Part shown: in pieces, positions 1-11,700 of the stretch | How the letters are laid out: the number at the start of each line of letters is the position of its first letter | Numbering within the stretch: the stretch's first letter is position 1 | NCBI GenBank assembly: GCA_013433145.1 | Contig: CM024173.1 | Coordinates: 8,452,322 to 8,516,321 of the forward strand | Source of the DNA: Ascaris suum | Lineage: Eukaryota > Nematoda > Chromadorea > Rhabditida > Ascarididae | Direction: 5' to 3' | DNA: 64,000 bases | Notes under the pieces: generated by a model | Databases searched by the model: none | What the model was told of the DNA's origin: nothing | The model's input: the letters and a program-made list of their open reading frames with translations, nothing else | Position numbers and translations under genes: made by a program

Positions 1-543
1 CGTTACAAAGCTGTGACCGCAGCGTTATAATACAGCACCAGTTTCAGGAAAATAAACTGGAATTGAAATATGAAGCCTGTGGAAAATGATGTAGTACTGC
101 AGCCTAGTTATGCTTACGAGAATAAAAGATGGCAAAGTACAGTTTATGGGATTTTTCGGAATGAAACCTGAGCTAATGCTGAGACACATGAACATACAAA
201 CTGTACGTGAGAAGGACTGATATTTAAGATTCTGCGACAAATTTTATGATTTCAGTTGCTTATCAAGAGAGAGGGAGAGAGTTGTTGGTTCATCGTGTTG
301 CTAGTGTTTGCACCTCAGGCATTTCTGCAATTCGAATATGCCATTCTATTTTGGGGGTGGGGACGGGGAGGGGACTGGAACCTCGTCTTACCTTTCGCAA
401 CGCTTTAAAGCTTGAGTTTCGAATATTGCAGTGTTCTAAACACAAGAATCGACTGAGCTGACTTCAAGCAATCCTGATCGAGCGACACAAAAATTCTTTC
501 GGTCTTAAATTTGGAGAAGATTTGAGGAAAATTAATTTTCCAG
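1..543. other. Probable intron of the left-hand gene
   Basis: I see no exon here with credible borders. The stretch ends in a good 3' splice site (ATTTTCCAG, ending at 543) directly before the first exon I can support. The small open frames on either strand lack splice or start context. It is most simply read as the last part of an intron whose upstream exons lie off the left edge. Confidence 0.45.
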
Positions 544-710
544 TGACGCGATACAAGTGAGAGATGCGGAAAAAGGAGTGATACAAAGTGGAGGCAAGCC
601 ATCAAAAGATTCGAGATCTGTGAAGAGGATTTCTGCCCCCCGATATGGTCGTTTAGGTTTTGGTAATGCAAGCGCCGAACGAGGCAGAATGCCATCACTG
701 ATGTCGTTGA
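544..710 (+). CDS. Left-hand gene, first visible exon
   Basis: Acceptor TTTTCCAG|T and donor TTGA|GTAAGT. It starts with the third base of a split codon and ends with the first base of the next. It encodes a basic, serine-rich stretch containing GGKPSKDSRSVKRISAPRYG and ending RGRMPSLMSL. The split codon completes correctly with the exon at 1447. Confidence 0.7.
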
Positions 711-3700
711 GTAAGTTTTTTAGCACATTCCTTACTATCAGTGTAGACTCTTCGCTTCAAATAAGGATCCTCAAAACTTAGAGTACATTCTGTTTGGGAA
801 TATATTTGCGTCTCTGTAATTAGTTTAACAGCGAGCTATTTACCAGAACTCTTGGTAAATAGTCTGCTGTTGAACCTTTTTCTACGTCATCTAAGTGGTT
901 TAGGGGAATTTAGATTAGCGTCTCATTACTTGCTGCTGGCGGTTATCGTTGTTTATACTTTCAGGTCAGGGACCTTTAAAGTTCCGTTTTCCTTATCATT
1001 AATATGTGGGCTAACGAACCCTTTGCTGTTTCCCTTTCGCAGAAGGTGCACACACTCACTGCCAGCATTACATCGAAGTCAGCAATTGTTTTTCCTGTGG
1101 TGGGTTAGGAAAGGGCTTCATAACTGAGCTTTCTGCAGAATTGGTCGTCGTTTCAGCTTCATCTGCAAAGGACTTGCTTACTTTCGTTAGCAACTTTTTC
1201 CACTTCATAGTTATTTATTTCATTCCGATGCACCCACTTTGTAATTATTTTCATCTATAGTGGAACTCTCTCATTCTCACAGTTGTTTTTCTTCTGCTTT
1301 TTTTCTCTTGTTGGTTTTTATCGCCATCCTTGCATCCTTGTATGTGCACTCGTTAGATTGATACTGCAATTTCTATCCGATAGATTTAAAAAAATGGATC
1401 CTGAACAAGACACATGTTGGTGAATTCAGATATTGATGTGTTTCAGGTGGTGGTTCCAGGTTTGGAAGGGGTGCTTCAAATACGCTACCAGCCTATGGTC
1501 ACCTTGATCGAGGACCCTATACACCATCACCACGTTCCTCTTTCGATGGTAAGTCCTTACTTCCAAGATTATGAAGCACCACGAAAGCAAAAGCGCTGTG
1601 CAGATGAACATTAAAGCGTAAGAAGTAGCACACAACTGAATTAATAGTGAATATTTACGGGCTGCGTTGACATAAAATGATTAACACCCAATATAGTTTA
1701 AATCATGCTTACAGCTTTGAGCTTTAATTGTGATACAGAACTTTGATAAATAGAGCAGTGAATGACAGAACTTCAGTTGTGATATCGTAAAATTGAAGAA
1801 ATGATAAATGTGAGGTGACTTGTAGAGGCGGTTCCGATTCTATATGGGAATTTCTTTTGTGAGGTAGTTGATTCTATTTTTTTTTTCTTCTTCAGCTGAT
1901 TATGGGAGATTCTTTCTTTTCGTTTATGCACATCAAAAATTTTAGAGGATGGTGGGGAAATTATACGAATAGTATAAATTTCGAACTGTTTCAGATGCCG
2001 CCGGATTTCGAAGGGGAACACCCACTGTTCCACCCTCCAGAAGTGCATTCGCAGCGTCACGTGACTTTTTCACTGATAGTCGTAAGTTTCCCGTTCACCT
2101 TATTATGTTACGAATCTTTTGAGAATGGACGACATTGAAAAGCGGAAAAGGTGCTATCTTGAAGGGAAGGCATTAGCGACCGGTAATTATTATGTCTGCT
2201 AGTCTGTTTGTTTGTTTTCTATGCGCGTTTGTGAATTTGTATTCTCAGGGGCAAAGTTTGATTTCATAGTATGTATGGCTCGATGATTTTCTCCATGGAC
2301 TTTCAAATTGGCATTTCGAAACGAACATCTAAAAATTTGCTTGCATTATACGACTGGTCAGAGCACCAGAGGGAATCTTTTCTAGGAAATTTGTAAGAGC
2401 AGTCGGATCACTCGAGCGTCCTGTTTATTCATTAAGCGTCTCATACTGAGAAAATGTTCAGAAATACATGTGAGAGGCAGAGAACAAGCAAAGAAGGGCA
2501 GTGAAAGAAATCGCAAAAAGCACAGGGCGCGCCTGAAGATTAGTGTAGAGGATGCGCCGAGAAGTGAGTAGGAAGTCTTCCACGCTAAAATACGCTCGCT
2601 GCCTTATTTATTGGCCTTTTACAAAATTAATTAATTGTGATAGTGAGCGGGATTGTAAACGCGCATGTCGTGTAGGCTGTTCTGTTCTGGATTACTTGTT
2701 TTTGTTTATTACTGCTAACAACTGTTGTAGAAAGGTTTTTTGCACTTGTCATTTGGGCAAGAAACAACCAGCGCAAGCAACAAGGTGAATTTCGATTATG
2801 CATGCAAATAGATATATCTAGAAATTCCTGTTCACCGATCAGCCTCATTAATATAACAGATTTTCTATGTGGTCGAATGGAGCGACTGGTTGCTGCAATT
2901 TTTTTCAAGCATTTTTTTCCTCTCCACGGCTTTGGTGAATCGTCATTTTCAAATTTTGAGTGGCAGTCACAAGTTTTGCAACGAAAGTTATTACTCCCAA
3001 AAGCGCCAGTTGAAATTGAGAATGTAACAATGCTTTTCGTCAGATAGCTTGCAGTTGATATGTGCAGCAATACTTGGTTGTTGCTGTCATTTTTTATTGC
3101 GACAGGTGCAAACTGCAGAGAGGGGGAACATTTTTGGAGAATGTTGTGTGAAGGGAAGTGGTAATAAAATGGTTTCTTCTGTTGAAATCATGGAGGGCCT
3201 TATTATAGGCTTTGATGATGGATTCGATCCGCGCTATGTGGACACGTTTAGGCCTGTGCCACCACGAGTGATGGACATGTCGACGTATGATGCGCGCCGT
3301 TCACGTACGGAGGACGATGCGACGCCGTTCGTTCGTAAGCATTCTACTTCTTTGAGATTGCGTTCACAAATACAACTAAGTTCATGAGCATTTATTTCTG
3401 CGGGCATTGTTCACTTTGTTCACTTGATATTATCATTGTTACTTTAAGCATCTAACGAATACAACCTTATTTTATTGATTGCGTTTTTATTTGTTTTGCA
3501 AAAAATCAGTGAATCGATAGAGGCAAACACAATGCTTTTTGCATCGTTCGTTTGTTGTAGGCGTTATTTTCGTTTGCTGTTAGCATTCTAAGATTGCGCT
3601 TTCACTTTGCTCGATACGTGCTTATTGAATTTCAGGTCCGCAAGGGATTGCACTCGTTGATGAGGATATACTGCACGAACAGCGTAAACAGGAAATGATG

Positions 3701-5755
3701 AAGGGGGGCTTCTTTTCACGTCAGCAGTTGGCCGCCAGGTTTGTTTATTTCATTATTGGCTCCACAATGTGATGTTTGTCGTATTGCAGCCAATAAGAAT
3801 GCCAATGACGATAGGTTATTTGTATTATATTTGTTTAAAATCCTTGTTCTTTATATAATTTAAAGCCATTCCCATCGACTGAAAAGGTGAGTTATATTCG
3901 TAAATATCCTCTTCGGAATTCTATCGCTGACCATCTTATCGAAACAGACAAAGGGGGACATGGCGGTGTCCATCGTTTAACTTATCTTTTATCATCACAA
4001 CCTCTCAGGCACTAATCGTCGTGTTCTTTGTGCTTCGGTACACAATTGTAACCGTTGTTAATTATATTTAAAGCTTAAAACGCCAATCACATTAATCGAT
4101 ACTTGTAAAGTGCAAAGTTGTCTCCTTTGTTAGTATCCGTTTGATTTTGCAATTGCACATAAATGGCACCAATTTGAATTTATTGAGAAGCACTCCGTAA
4201 TTTTGTTTTTCGCTTCCCATATATGCAAATTCATGTGCTCAGTGCATGGTTGTGAATCGGAACTATTGCGCAATATGTAGATTTGAAGCGGCATGCATTA
4301 CTATCCTCTAGTTGATTTTCTGATTATGGGCAACGCAAAGGTGTTTATATATTTATTTGTCTGTTTCAATCAACAAGAGCATTCGTTACAGATAAATATC
4401 TTTTCATATCTTTCCGCCTGCCCTAACCCAATGCCCCTCTGATCCATTTGGCTGCTGTGATCTTTAGGTCGGCCTGTACTTCTTGCAGGTCGCTCGCGCG
4501 AAGGTTAGGGCTTAGGTCGTTTTCTGCCTATCGGATGCTGAAGATTCGATTCACCATTGTTCCTGTTATGACTGTCGGGACCTGTTCCTCCGCCTTCATC
4601 CCGATGAGAGTGCTGGGCGGGGTGGCTCGGTTGAGCGGAGCCAACAATTGTGGTTGGAGTTTAATAACAACCGACCGCGCAGTAGGCGATGCAAAACGAT
4701 GAATCCGCAAAAGATGTTATAATGAAATAATTTATGAAAAGGTGATAACAGAAGGCAGGTAGGTGCCAGTTGAAGAATGTTTTGAAACTTATTCTCGTGT
4801 GGCATAAGGGGTGCGAGTTCATGCTTATTGGAAAGGTGTGATTTGGTACTCAGCTCGATGAAATCATAGACGCTTTTCTTTGTTGATCGAAGGCTGTTGG
4901 CGCAGAGTGTGATCCATTGACACAGCTTCGTTATTTACCGGTCTTTGCGATCACTTCGAGAGCCAAAAGGCATTTCAGGCTATGCAGCATTTTAGTTTTC
5001 TTTGAAATAACGCAACTTGTGAACAAGCTGAATTTTTATTTTCAATATTTTGCTTGAATGAATTTCAGATTCATTTTTTCTCAGGAGTTTATTTTGGAAA
5101 GGGCCAACCGTCATGTTTTAGTGATTCGCTGAGAAAGGGAATGATTACGCGTAGCACGAATTCTCCCTCTCTTTTATCGAGTGCTGCTGGTTATGGAAGC
5201 AGTGGTGTGTCCGACTCTTGGATTACTTCTCGTCAGAGGTCTGCTTGTTTTCTACGTATTCCATATCACCGTAAATTCATTATTTGCCATTTGGAGCACT
5301 CATGGATCGCAACAATGAAGTTTGGAACAAAATGAGATTTGTCTGTTACGTTAGGAGCTGCTAGCATAACAGAGTTTATGAAGTTTATGAACATAACATC
5401 TAGCTTTTAGTCGTTGAAGGTGAAGGTCTTTATGCTTTCGCGATGCACTCGGGGAGAGCTTTTCAGATATGGGCAAATTTCATTTCGAAAATGTCCAGGT
5501 AAATGTTAAATAAACAAGTCTTCCTCTCTGCTGAGGTTTGTGGCTGTGTCAACAGGAGTGAGAGAGGAGGGAGAGGAGAGGACTTAATAAAGAAAAAAAG
5601 CTCAAAAGAAAGATCGAAGAACTTCGTAATGATCAAGGACAGATTTCTGTAAGCGTTTACAAACTGCTTACAATGGTTTCAGCAATGGTGTAAAGCGAGC
5701 GGGCGTGGAGGAACCGCATCGCACAGGCTTCTTTTTCGGCAACGCTTGGCGTTAG
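544..5755 (+). CDS. 3' part of an unidentified multi-exon gene with a basic, Ser/Gly/Pro-rich C-terminal tail
   Basis: Exons at 544-710, 1447-1548, 1995-2081, 3209-3334, 3636-3738, about 4468/4516-4681, 5085-5238 and 5683-5755 are bounded by AG/GT signals. Apart from the exon near 4500 they join in one consistent frame to a TAG stop at 5753-5755. The tail is hydrophilic and looks disordered: runs such as GGSRFGRGAS, YTPSPRSSFD and STNSPSLLSSAAGYGSSG, then a more acidic block with GIALVDEDILHEQRKQEMM, and the C-terminus TGFFFGNAWR. I see no membrane segment or catalytic motif in the visible part. I do not recognise the protein. Such a tail could belong to a channel, a scaffold or a cytoskeletal protein, and the informative domains are probably upstream of this window. 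The gene model is well supported; the function is unknown. Confidence 0.75.
1447..1548 (+). CDS. Left-hand gene, second visible exon
   Basis: Acceptor GTTTCAG|GT and donor GATG|GTAAGT. The frame that joins both neighbours reads GGSRFGRGASNTLPAYGHLD then RGPYTPSPRSSFD. The other long open frame here (an H-rich peptide) does not join the adjacent exons and is rejected. Confidence 0.75.
1995..2081 (+). CDS. Left-hand gene, third visible exon
   Basis: Acceptor GTTTCAG|AT and donor AGTC|GTAAGT. In phase it encodes AAGFRRGTPTVPPSRSAFAA followed by SRDFFTDS, continuing the basic Ser/Pro-rich character of the preceding exon. Confidence 0.75.
3209..3334 (+). CDS. Left-hand gene, fourth visible exon (start uncertain)
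   Basis: The donor GTTC|GTAAGC is good. It encodes FDDGFDPRYVDTFRPVPPRV followed by a short segment rich in R, D and E. The start at 3209 (TTATTATAG|GC) keeps phase with the previous exon. An upstream acceptor at 3118 (AACTGCAG|AG) keeps the same phase and would add 30 residues. Confidence 0.65.
3636..3738 (+). CDS. Left-hand gene, fifth visible exon
   Basis: Acceptor AATTTCAG|GT and donor GCCAG|GTTTGT. It encodes RPQGIALVDEDILHEQRKQE then MMKGGFFSRQQLAA, a charged segment that could form a short helix. The phase joins the exon ending at 3334. Confidence 0.7.
4468..4681 (+). CDS. Left-hand gene, sixth visible exon (frame ambiguous)
   Basis: This GC-rich block ends at the donor CGCGCA|GTAGGC. 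Starting at 4468 (ATCTTTAG|G) it joins the exon before it and, with a start at 5069 in the next exon, leaves one continuous frame; the peptide is basic and cysteine-containing (begins SACTSCRSLARRL). Starting at 4516 (GGCTTAG|GTC) a different frame is open that looks more like coding sequence (contains SDAEDSIHHCSCYDCRDLF) and joins the next exon at 5085. That frame does not close with the exon ending at 3738 unless a further small exon exists. I cannot decide between them. Confidence 0.5.
5085..5238 (+). CDS. Left-hand gene, penultimate exon
   Basis: Acceptor TTTTCTCAG|GA and donor CAGAG|GTCTGC. It encodes VYFGKGQPSCFSDSLRKGMI followed by a serine/glycine-rich stretch ending SDSWITSRQ. An upstream acceptor at 5068 (AATTTCAG|ATT) is also in the same frame. 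It ends with two bases of a split codon, completed by the last exon. Confidence 0.7.
5683..5755 (+). CDS. Left-hand gene, terminal exon with TAG stop
   Basis: Acceptor GGTTTCAG|C. The phase matches the penultimate exon, and the frame runs through NGVKRAGVEEPHRTGFFF to NAWR and a TAG stop at 5753-5755. Several exons upstream joining into a frame that closes here is the main support for the gene model. Confidence 0.7.
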
Positions 5756-8700
5756 CACTTTTATGGGCAGCTGAATCGTTGAGCTGCATTGTTTTATTTT
5801 ATTTTCGCAAATTTCCCTTTTGTCATTACTCTGCAAATGAACAAAGAAAAGAAATCACGAATTGGCCATTGTGCAAAATGCATTTGCAATATGCTGTACT
5901 TTTAATCTTTAACTCAGCCGTTGATAGCCTACTTAATGGTGATTACCGGTAACAATTACCTATGCTTATACCCACGAGGGATTTTGTCAGGCGAAGTCGA
6001 TAGTACTGAGTATTACTTAACTTGGCACGATTCGCCAAGCTGTGCACATGCTGAAAGCGTAGCACTAATTTCCTCTACGATCGAGCCACAGAACCTCAGG
6101 ATGATAATTTCTAAGTTGGTGGCCGGCAGGCGGCTGGACATTTTTTGCAACCTATCTGTCCTGTCGGTCGAACTTCACACCCTTTTTCTTTCGCGCCTCA
6201 TCATTTGCCTAAGTTCAGTGTGTTGTAGGTCATATCCCCCTGAGCATGTGTTTTCAAAGGTTCAGCGACTTTCTCCGTATACTGCTATAAGCGCATGTTG
6301 CCATTTGGAAGTGGTTGTATGCTACTTGCTGAGCAAGTTATCGTCATGCTTCTTCCATTCCTTAAAATGTATTGCTTATGAAGTTTGTCGAAAGATTTGT
6401 GCATGATGCTTGGTTTTTGTATGCTGCATTTTCGAGTAATTCGCCTGTACGCAATTGTACTATATTCTCGGTCATGTAGGGATTAGGAATGACGAAGTGT
6501 TCACAGAAATTCTTGATCTTCTGATGTACCAAAAAAGTGTTCGGAGTCATATATAAACGCAAGTTTCGATAGCGATGGCGCTGTGCGGCAGATGGCGGTT
6601 ATGGCTTCCGCAGGTTGGCGTGGCAGCTCCGACACGGCAAAAAATACCACAAGATGCGCGGAATAAGCGATCAGCGTGCTTTTCTGCTATGGTAAAAGGA
6701 GATGGATCGCTGCTAGCTGCAAGGCGCTACTGCACGATCTGTACCGCAACACTGCTGTTTCACGGGGTCTTACGCTGCATTTGAGAATATGCTTTTGGAT
6801 GTGGTTCTCGGTATCTGTGCTGCAATTCAGATATGCCAACCATATACCCTGCACGCGGCCATAAAAGATACACATGGCCACGTGCAAGGAGAACGAAATG
6901 GAACGGAAAATATGGAAGTGCCCTGGGAGAAAATTTGTTCCTTTGGAGAAATAGTTTTCTGATTCAGGATTCTTGTGAAAGGAGCACAGTATGCGTATGG
7001 TAATGCAGTCGCAAATATGATGAGCTGTGATGCAAGCTGAAACTAAAGTTCTGCTGCGTTGCAGTCTAATAGCTTTTCAGTGGCGTTGCAGTTCGATAGA
7101 ATTTCGGTCATGGTACTGTGTGCCGCTCTCTGCTTCCATGTGGCGCCTGAATATAAGAACCATTTCTCCGAATATACACTCTCCTCTGCATGCCCTTTTG
7201 TTTTGTAGTAGTTGATTGGTTGAAGTAGATTTGCCCATGTTTTAGGTTTCTTTACCGTTAGGTGTGACATATTGAATGAGAATGTAATGAATTGTTTAGC
7301 TGTTTCATTGCTACTTTATTGTGGTCTCATTGGTTCATTTTATTCTTTTCATTTGTGCAATTTTTAAAGTCATAATTTCCTCTCATTTTATTATTGTTTG
7401 ATCATTTTTGTTGCATAAATTAAAAGTACTGAATTAGAATTTTCGTATGCACATTTAGAGTGCTGCGGATTAAGAACAACCAACCACTCTTTGAAATTCG
7501 AACACGGTGGTGTTATCGCTACTTTCGAAGGTAAGAAATGGATACGTTTGTTATGGTCCAACCCGGTTTTGGATGCATATAATTCGAGTTTTATTTTGGC
7601 CATTGAGATTGTGCTTTGTAATCTTGGGCGTTAGGTGACTTAGGTTCATTCATTAAAGTAAATCTTCCCCAATTTTCCTGGATTCTTCTAGTGGAATAAG
7701 CGATATTAAGGTATGCGGAAAATCTGCATGGATTTGTCTGAGCTTTTGCTTTTGGTCAAGGGAATTCAACTTTGTGCGTTTTGAAGTTCATACGGATCGG
7801 TGAGGAAAGCGATGGAAGAGTGTATGACCTTGTTGCGATACCTTTTTGTAAAAATTCATTGCACGGAGGAACTGCAAAGAACGTTGAATGGCATTCTTCG
7901 AGTTGTGTTGTAGACAAAAGTCGAATAACCATTGGGGTCGTACGCGATATCGAAGTTTTTCATTGTTCGCTAGTGGCATTTTAGCAGTTGGGAAGTTTGG
8001 AAATAACCAGACGAGATAAGACCATGGCTTAACAATTTTGTGAGGCGAGAAGGCTACCAAGACAATTGCCATTCCGACTTTCTGGAGTGTGCATCCATCA
8101 AATCTGCTTCCGACGAATGGCTGCAGTAACTGTCGTTGTCTCACGTTGCTGATTTTGCGATGGACGAGCACAACATGTCATGAATGTTGTGGACGTATTA
8201 ATACATCGGGGTTGTCAGTGATAATTAAATTACCCAGGACTGCTGACAAATGATGTTGAAGTGGTTAGTGCGAGGAAAAAGATGTGTATGGTTTTACTAT
8301 GCAGCAACTGCATCTATAAACCAGGGATCACATACTGACGGTATAGTTGCAGAAGTGAGGAAACCGTTGGGATTTACGTAGGTGTGATATGAATAGGCGA
8401 AAATAAATCCCCGATTGTTTTGTTTTTGTTTTCAAAGTGGTAGAGTACTTAAAAAAGGAACCCAGTGGTTTGTGGCCTGGACGACTGGAAATCGTCTGCA
8501 GAATTTGTATCACTGGAAAAACAAATTGAGCAGTTTACATGACACCGAATAAACCGCTGGTGGCTGGAACAAGGGATAGCGTCCAAGTGCGGCGCTGCTG
8601 TGCAGCTTCAAGTGGATGCCACCAATTCCTGCCATCTGGAGTTCGTGGTTGCTTGTCTACAGAAACTATAGCCCTGTCTTCTTCGAAGACTGTAGCGTTT

Positions 8701-11700
8701 CTCAAAATACCCACTCTGCTCCTCACTCCTTCATCCACTTCTGCTCTTGTCATCCAGAAGCCCGTTTACCCACCCTTACAATATTTTAGCAGATGCGCAC
8801 AAGCACAAGCCAGGTAAAAGAGTAATTTATGGGGAAGCAATAAGTCACAAAACGCGACTAGAACCAAAGACCAAAGACATGCAAACGGCCGAAGCGCGGC
8901 GTATATAGGTCCCAGATATCGCCTGGGGCGGCATAAGGGCACATAAGTCGATCTATGACGTTATATGAAGAACAATAAATGAGAATCAACTAGCAAATAA
9001 ATATGATCACTGCAGTGTTAGATTACAAGTGGATGTCTTGGGTTGGCTCTTTCGTGCTATACCCAACAGTATGTTCTCCATGATTTTTTCACTTGTATAG
9101 TTTTCTTACTTATAATTGAAGGTTTCTCCATGATTCTGGGATTGTTTTCGACAGTGAATTGTATTTTATTCCAAATTATGACAAAAAAAACCACTAGGGC
9201 AGTAAATTTCCTCCTTCGTTATTTTAAGACCCGAGACACTTCACAGTTTGGTAAATTCCCAAGAAATCAGTGACCCCGTTAATTGATTACGGTTCCATAT
9301 TTTATATTCCTCGCTGAGTTGAAGAATCAGGGTTTTGAGTGAGTGTAACGATACTTCTGTAGATGAATATCTGCGTTCAACGTCGATTCCGTATCTTTTT
9401 GAACAGGGCTCATGCTCACAGACTTGTGTAATGTTGAAATTGCAAGAACCGTTACTGGTTTAACTAAAATATATATGTATAAGACAGTAGAGAATCACAT
9501 TAGTTTCAGCTGTAAGGAATTCAATTCAAAAAATTGTTCAGATTATTTAAAATACATTTCAAAGGATATTTACGTGAAAATACCTTTTTACGTAATTCTA
9601 TCGCACTATATATCATTGCAGGCTGATGAATGATTTGTTGAGAAAGAAGGGAAACCAATACAAGCCTAGAAACTGTGAGACGACTGTGCAAAAAAGCACA
9701 ACCCACGGTATAGTAATCGATCTTTACTTATTACTAATGTAAATCGATGGTACAAAAAGGTGTAATCGTATTCAATTTGTTACATTCAAGTTCTAGAAGG
9801 CAAACTTTATTCTAGAAGGCAAAGTTCTTAAAGTAAATGAAACGAACTAAGCACTTTAAGGATTTAAATGATATTTAATGTATACGAATCAACAATACGA
9901 AATTCAGAATGAATTAATAAGTTTGTGTTTCTGAATAAAGAAGATCTCAGATGAAATTATGGCGAAATTTCGCAGATATTTGCAGAAATTAGCATTTTTC
10001 AATCGGACACATAAATTGTGAACAGTTTTTAAGAAAGGAATTGAAAAACTGACCGAGAGACTAAGATTTAGCTCATTTGTAAAAGTTTTCTAATATAACG
10101 TTGAAAGTTTATTCCACCCTTAACATTTATAAAGGTGTAAAGCTTTCTTGAAAAGTACATTAATGGACCGACATACTCACGATCGGCCAGCTAGTTCATA
10201 TCGTTCATCGACGAACTCAACGCTGCAGATGCATTTGATGGCGTTTCGATTATAGTCATCGCAACATGGCTTACTCTCACTGCTTTCGCTTGTATTCGTC
10301 GTTGTTGCAAGTTTTGCGTATTTTTAATTAGCTGAATACTTGCTCTAATCGAGCGTTGCATCGTAAACGTGCGATTTAAATTTCATTTCTTATCACTTGG
10401 CTATCTAATTTCCAAACGTCAATGTGATTAGACGTCTTTCCACTCTCGCATTCCAGCATCCATCCTTTTTCGTGCATCTGATCTTGCTTCCATTTTTCTT
10501 TCACTCTAGCGTTCTATAATCATCGTATCGACTTTTTATAGTTTACCTCTGAACTAACAGCATTACGCTTGTTATACGATTATCCGTGATCAATGTTCCA
10601 AATAGAAAGACCACTTATATCGCCTTTTTAAAGTGCTGCTGAATTCTTTGTATTTTTTTATTTTCATGCACGTCTTTTCTATCGCTTTTCAACGTTATCT
10701 TCCACATTTGCTTTCTCTTCTCTATTCAAAACTCCTTTAACTTTTTAGATACATTTACGGGACGTAAATATAATTGCGCGGTTCGAGTAATTTTGCGTTT
10801 TTTATTTATTAATATCACCGTTCTTTAGTGAAATGTTATGTGTTTAATTACTGCGAACTAAAATTCCAAAACATTACTTTTTCAACGTTTTGAAAGCTTT
10901 TAAACCTTCTCGTTGGAATGATGCAGCTGACACCGAACAATGTGCACTTTATGCGCGAGAATGTTCCACCTTACTCGAAACATTGCAATGCGGTCACTGT
11001 TTGCGATAGAAAAACAACAGCGAATGAGGGATTGCGCTTTGTGACATATTTCATATTACAGCTTACATGCGAGTTGCGCCAATAACCGCAATATGACTAT
11101 GGACGCTAGCAAATTCAGCTAGCCATCATATAACACACTGCAGCTGGCTGACTTCCAAAAAGCTTGCGGATTTAAGCTTATATATGAGATTTTGTGAATT
11201 TCGAGAAATCGGTGCAGAAAATATCAAATAGTTTACACTTGCAGAGAGTGTCAATGAAATTAGCACAGGAACGTAACAGTTGTGAACACCGCAGATCTGC
11301 AAATTTGAATCCCAATTTGATATTCAGAGAGCATATTATTGTTATACTTTTGTAACGATCGAATAAAACATCTTGTTTGACAATATATAACGTTCAATAT
11401 TGCTTGATTGTGTAAACTCTGCTAGTCACATTAACTGCACTATGTTGAGCCACCCAACCTTAGCTTCCTTTCTTAAATACTCGATGAATAATTGTGCATT
11501 TCCATGTATTCGACATTTGAGCTATGCCAAACGATAGATAAAATAAAAGCGGCAAATACAAAGCAATAGCCATAGCGATTTTATTGAGAAAGGCTAAGCG
11601 AACGTGATCTGGAATTCGAGACAAGGTGGAAGGCTGCCACTTGATATATTTTTCAAATGTATATGCTCAACATTGAAGAGTTTACAGCAGTCTTCTAATA

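Noticed and set aside
2056..2065. GTCACGTGAC, an exact CLEAR-type E-box palindrome
   Set aside because: It lies inside a coding exon (1995-2081) whose frame is well supported, so chance is the simpler explanation.
5921..6406. 161-codon plus-strand open frame downstream of the left-hand gene
   Set aside because: It shows no splice borders, no start context and no recognisable motif. It is probably 3' untranslated or intergenic sequence that happens to be open.
8213..8240. TTAAATTACCCAG resembling part of a nematode spliced leader
   Set aside because: Only a fragment matches; the conserved leader start, the donor and the downstream SL RNA structure are absent.
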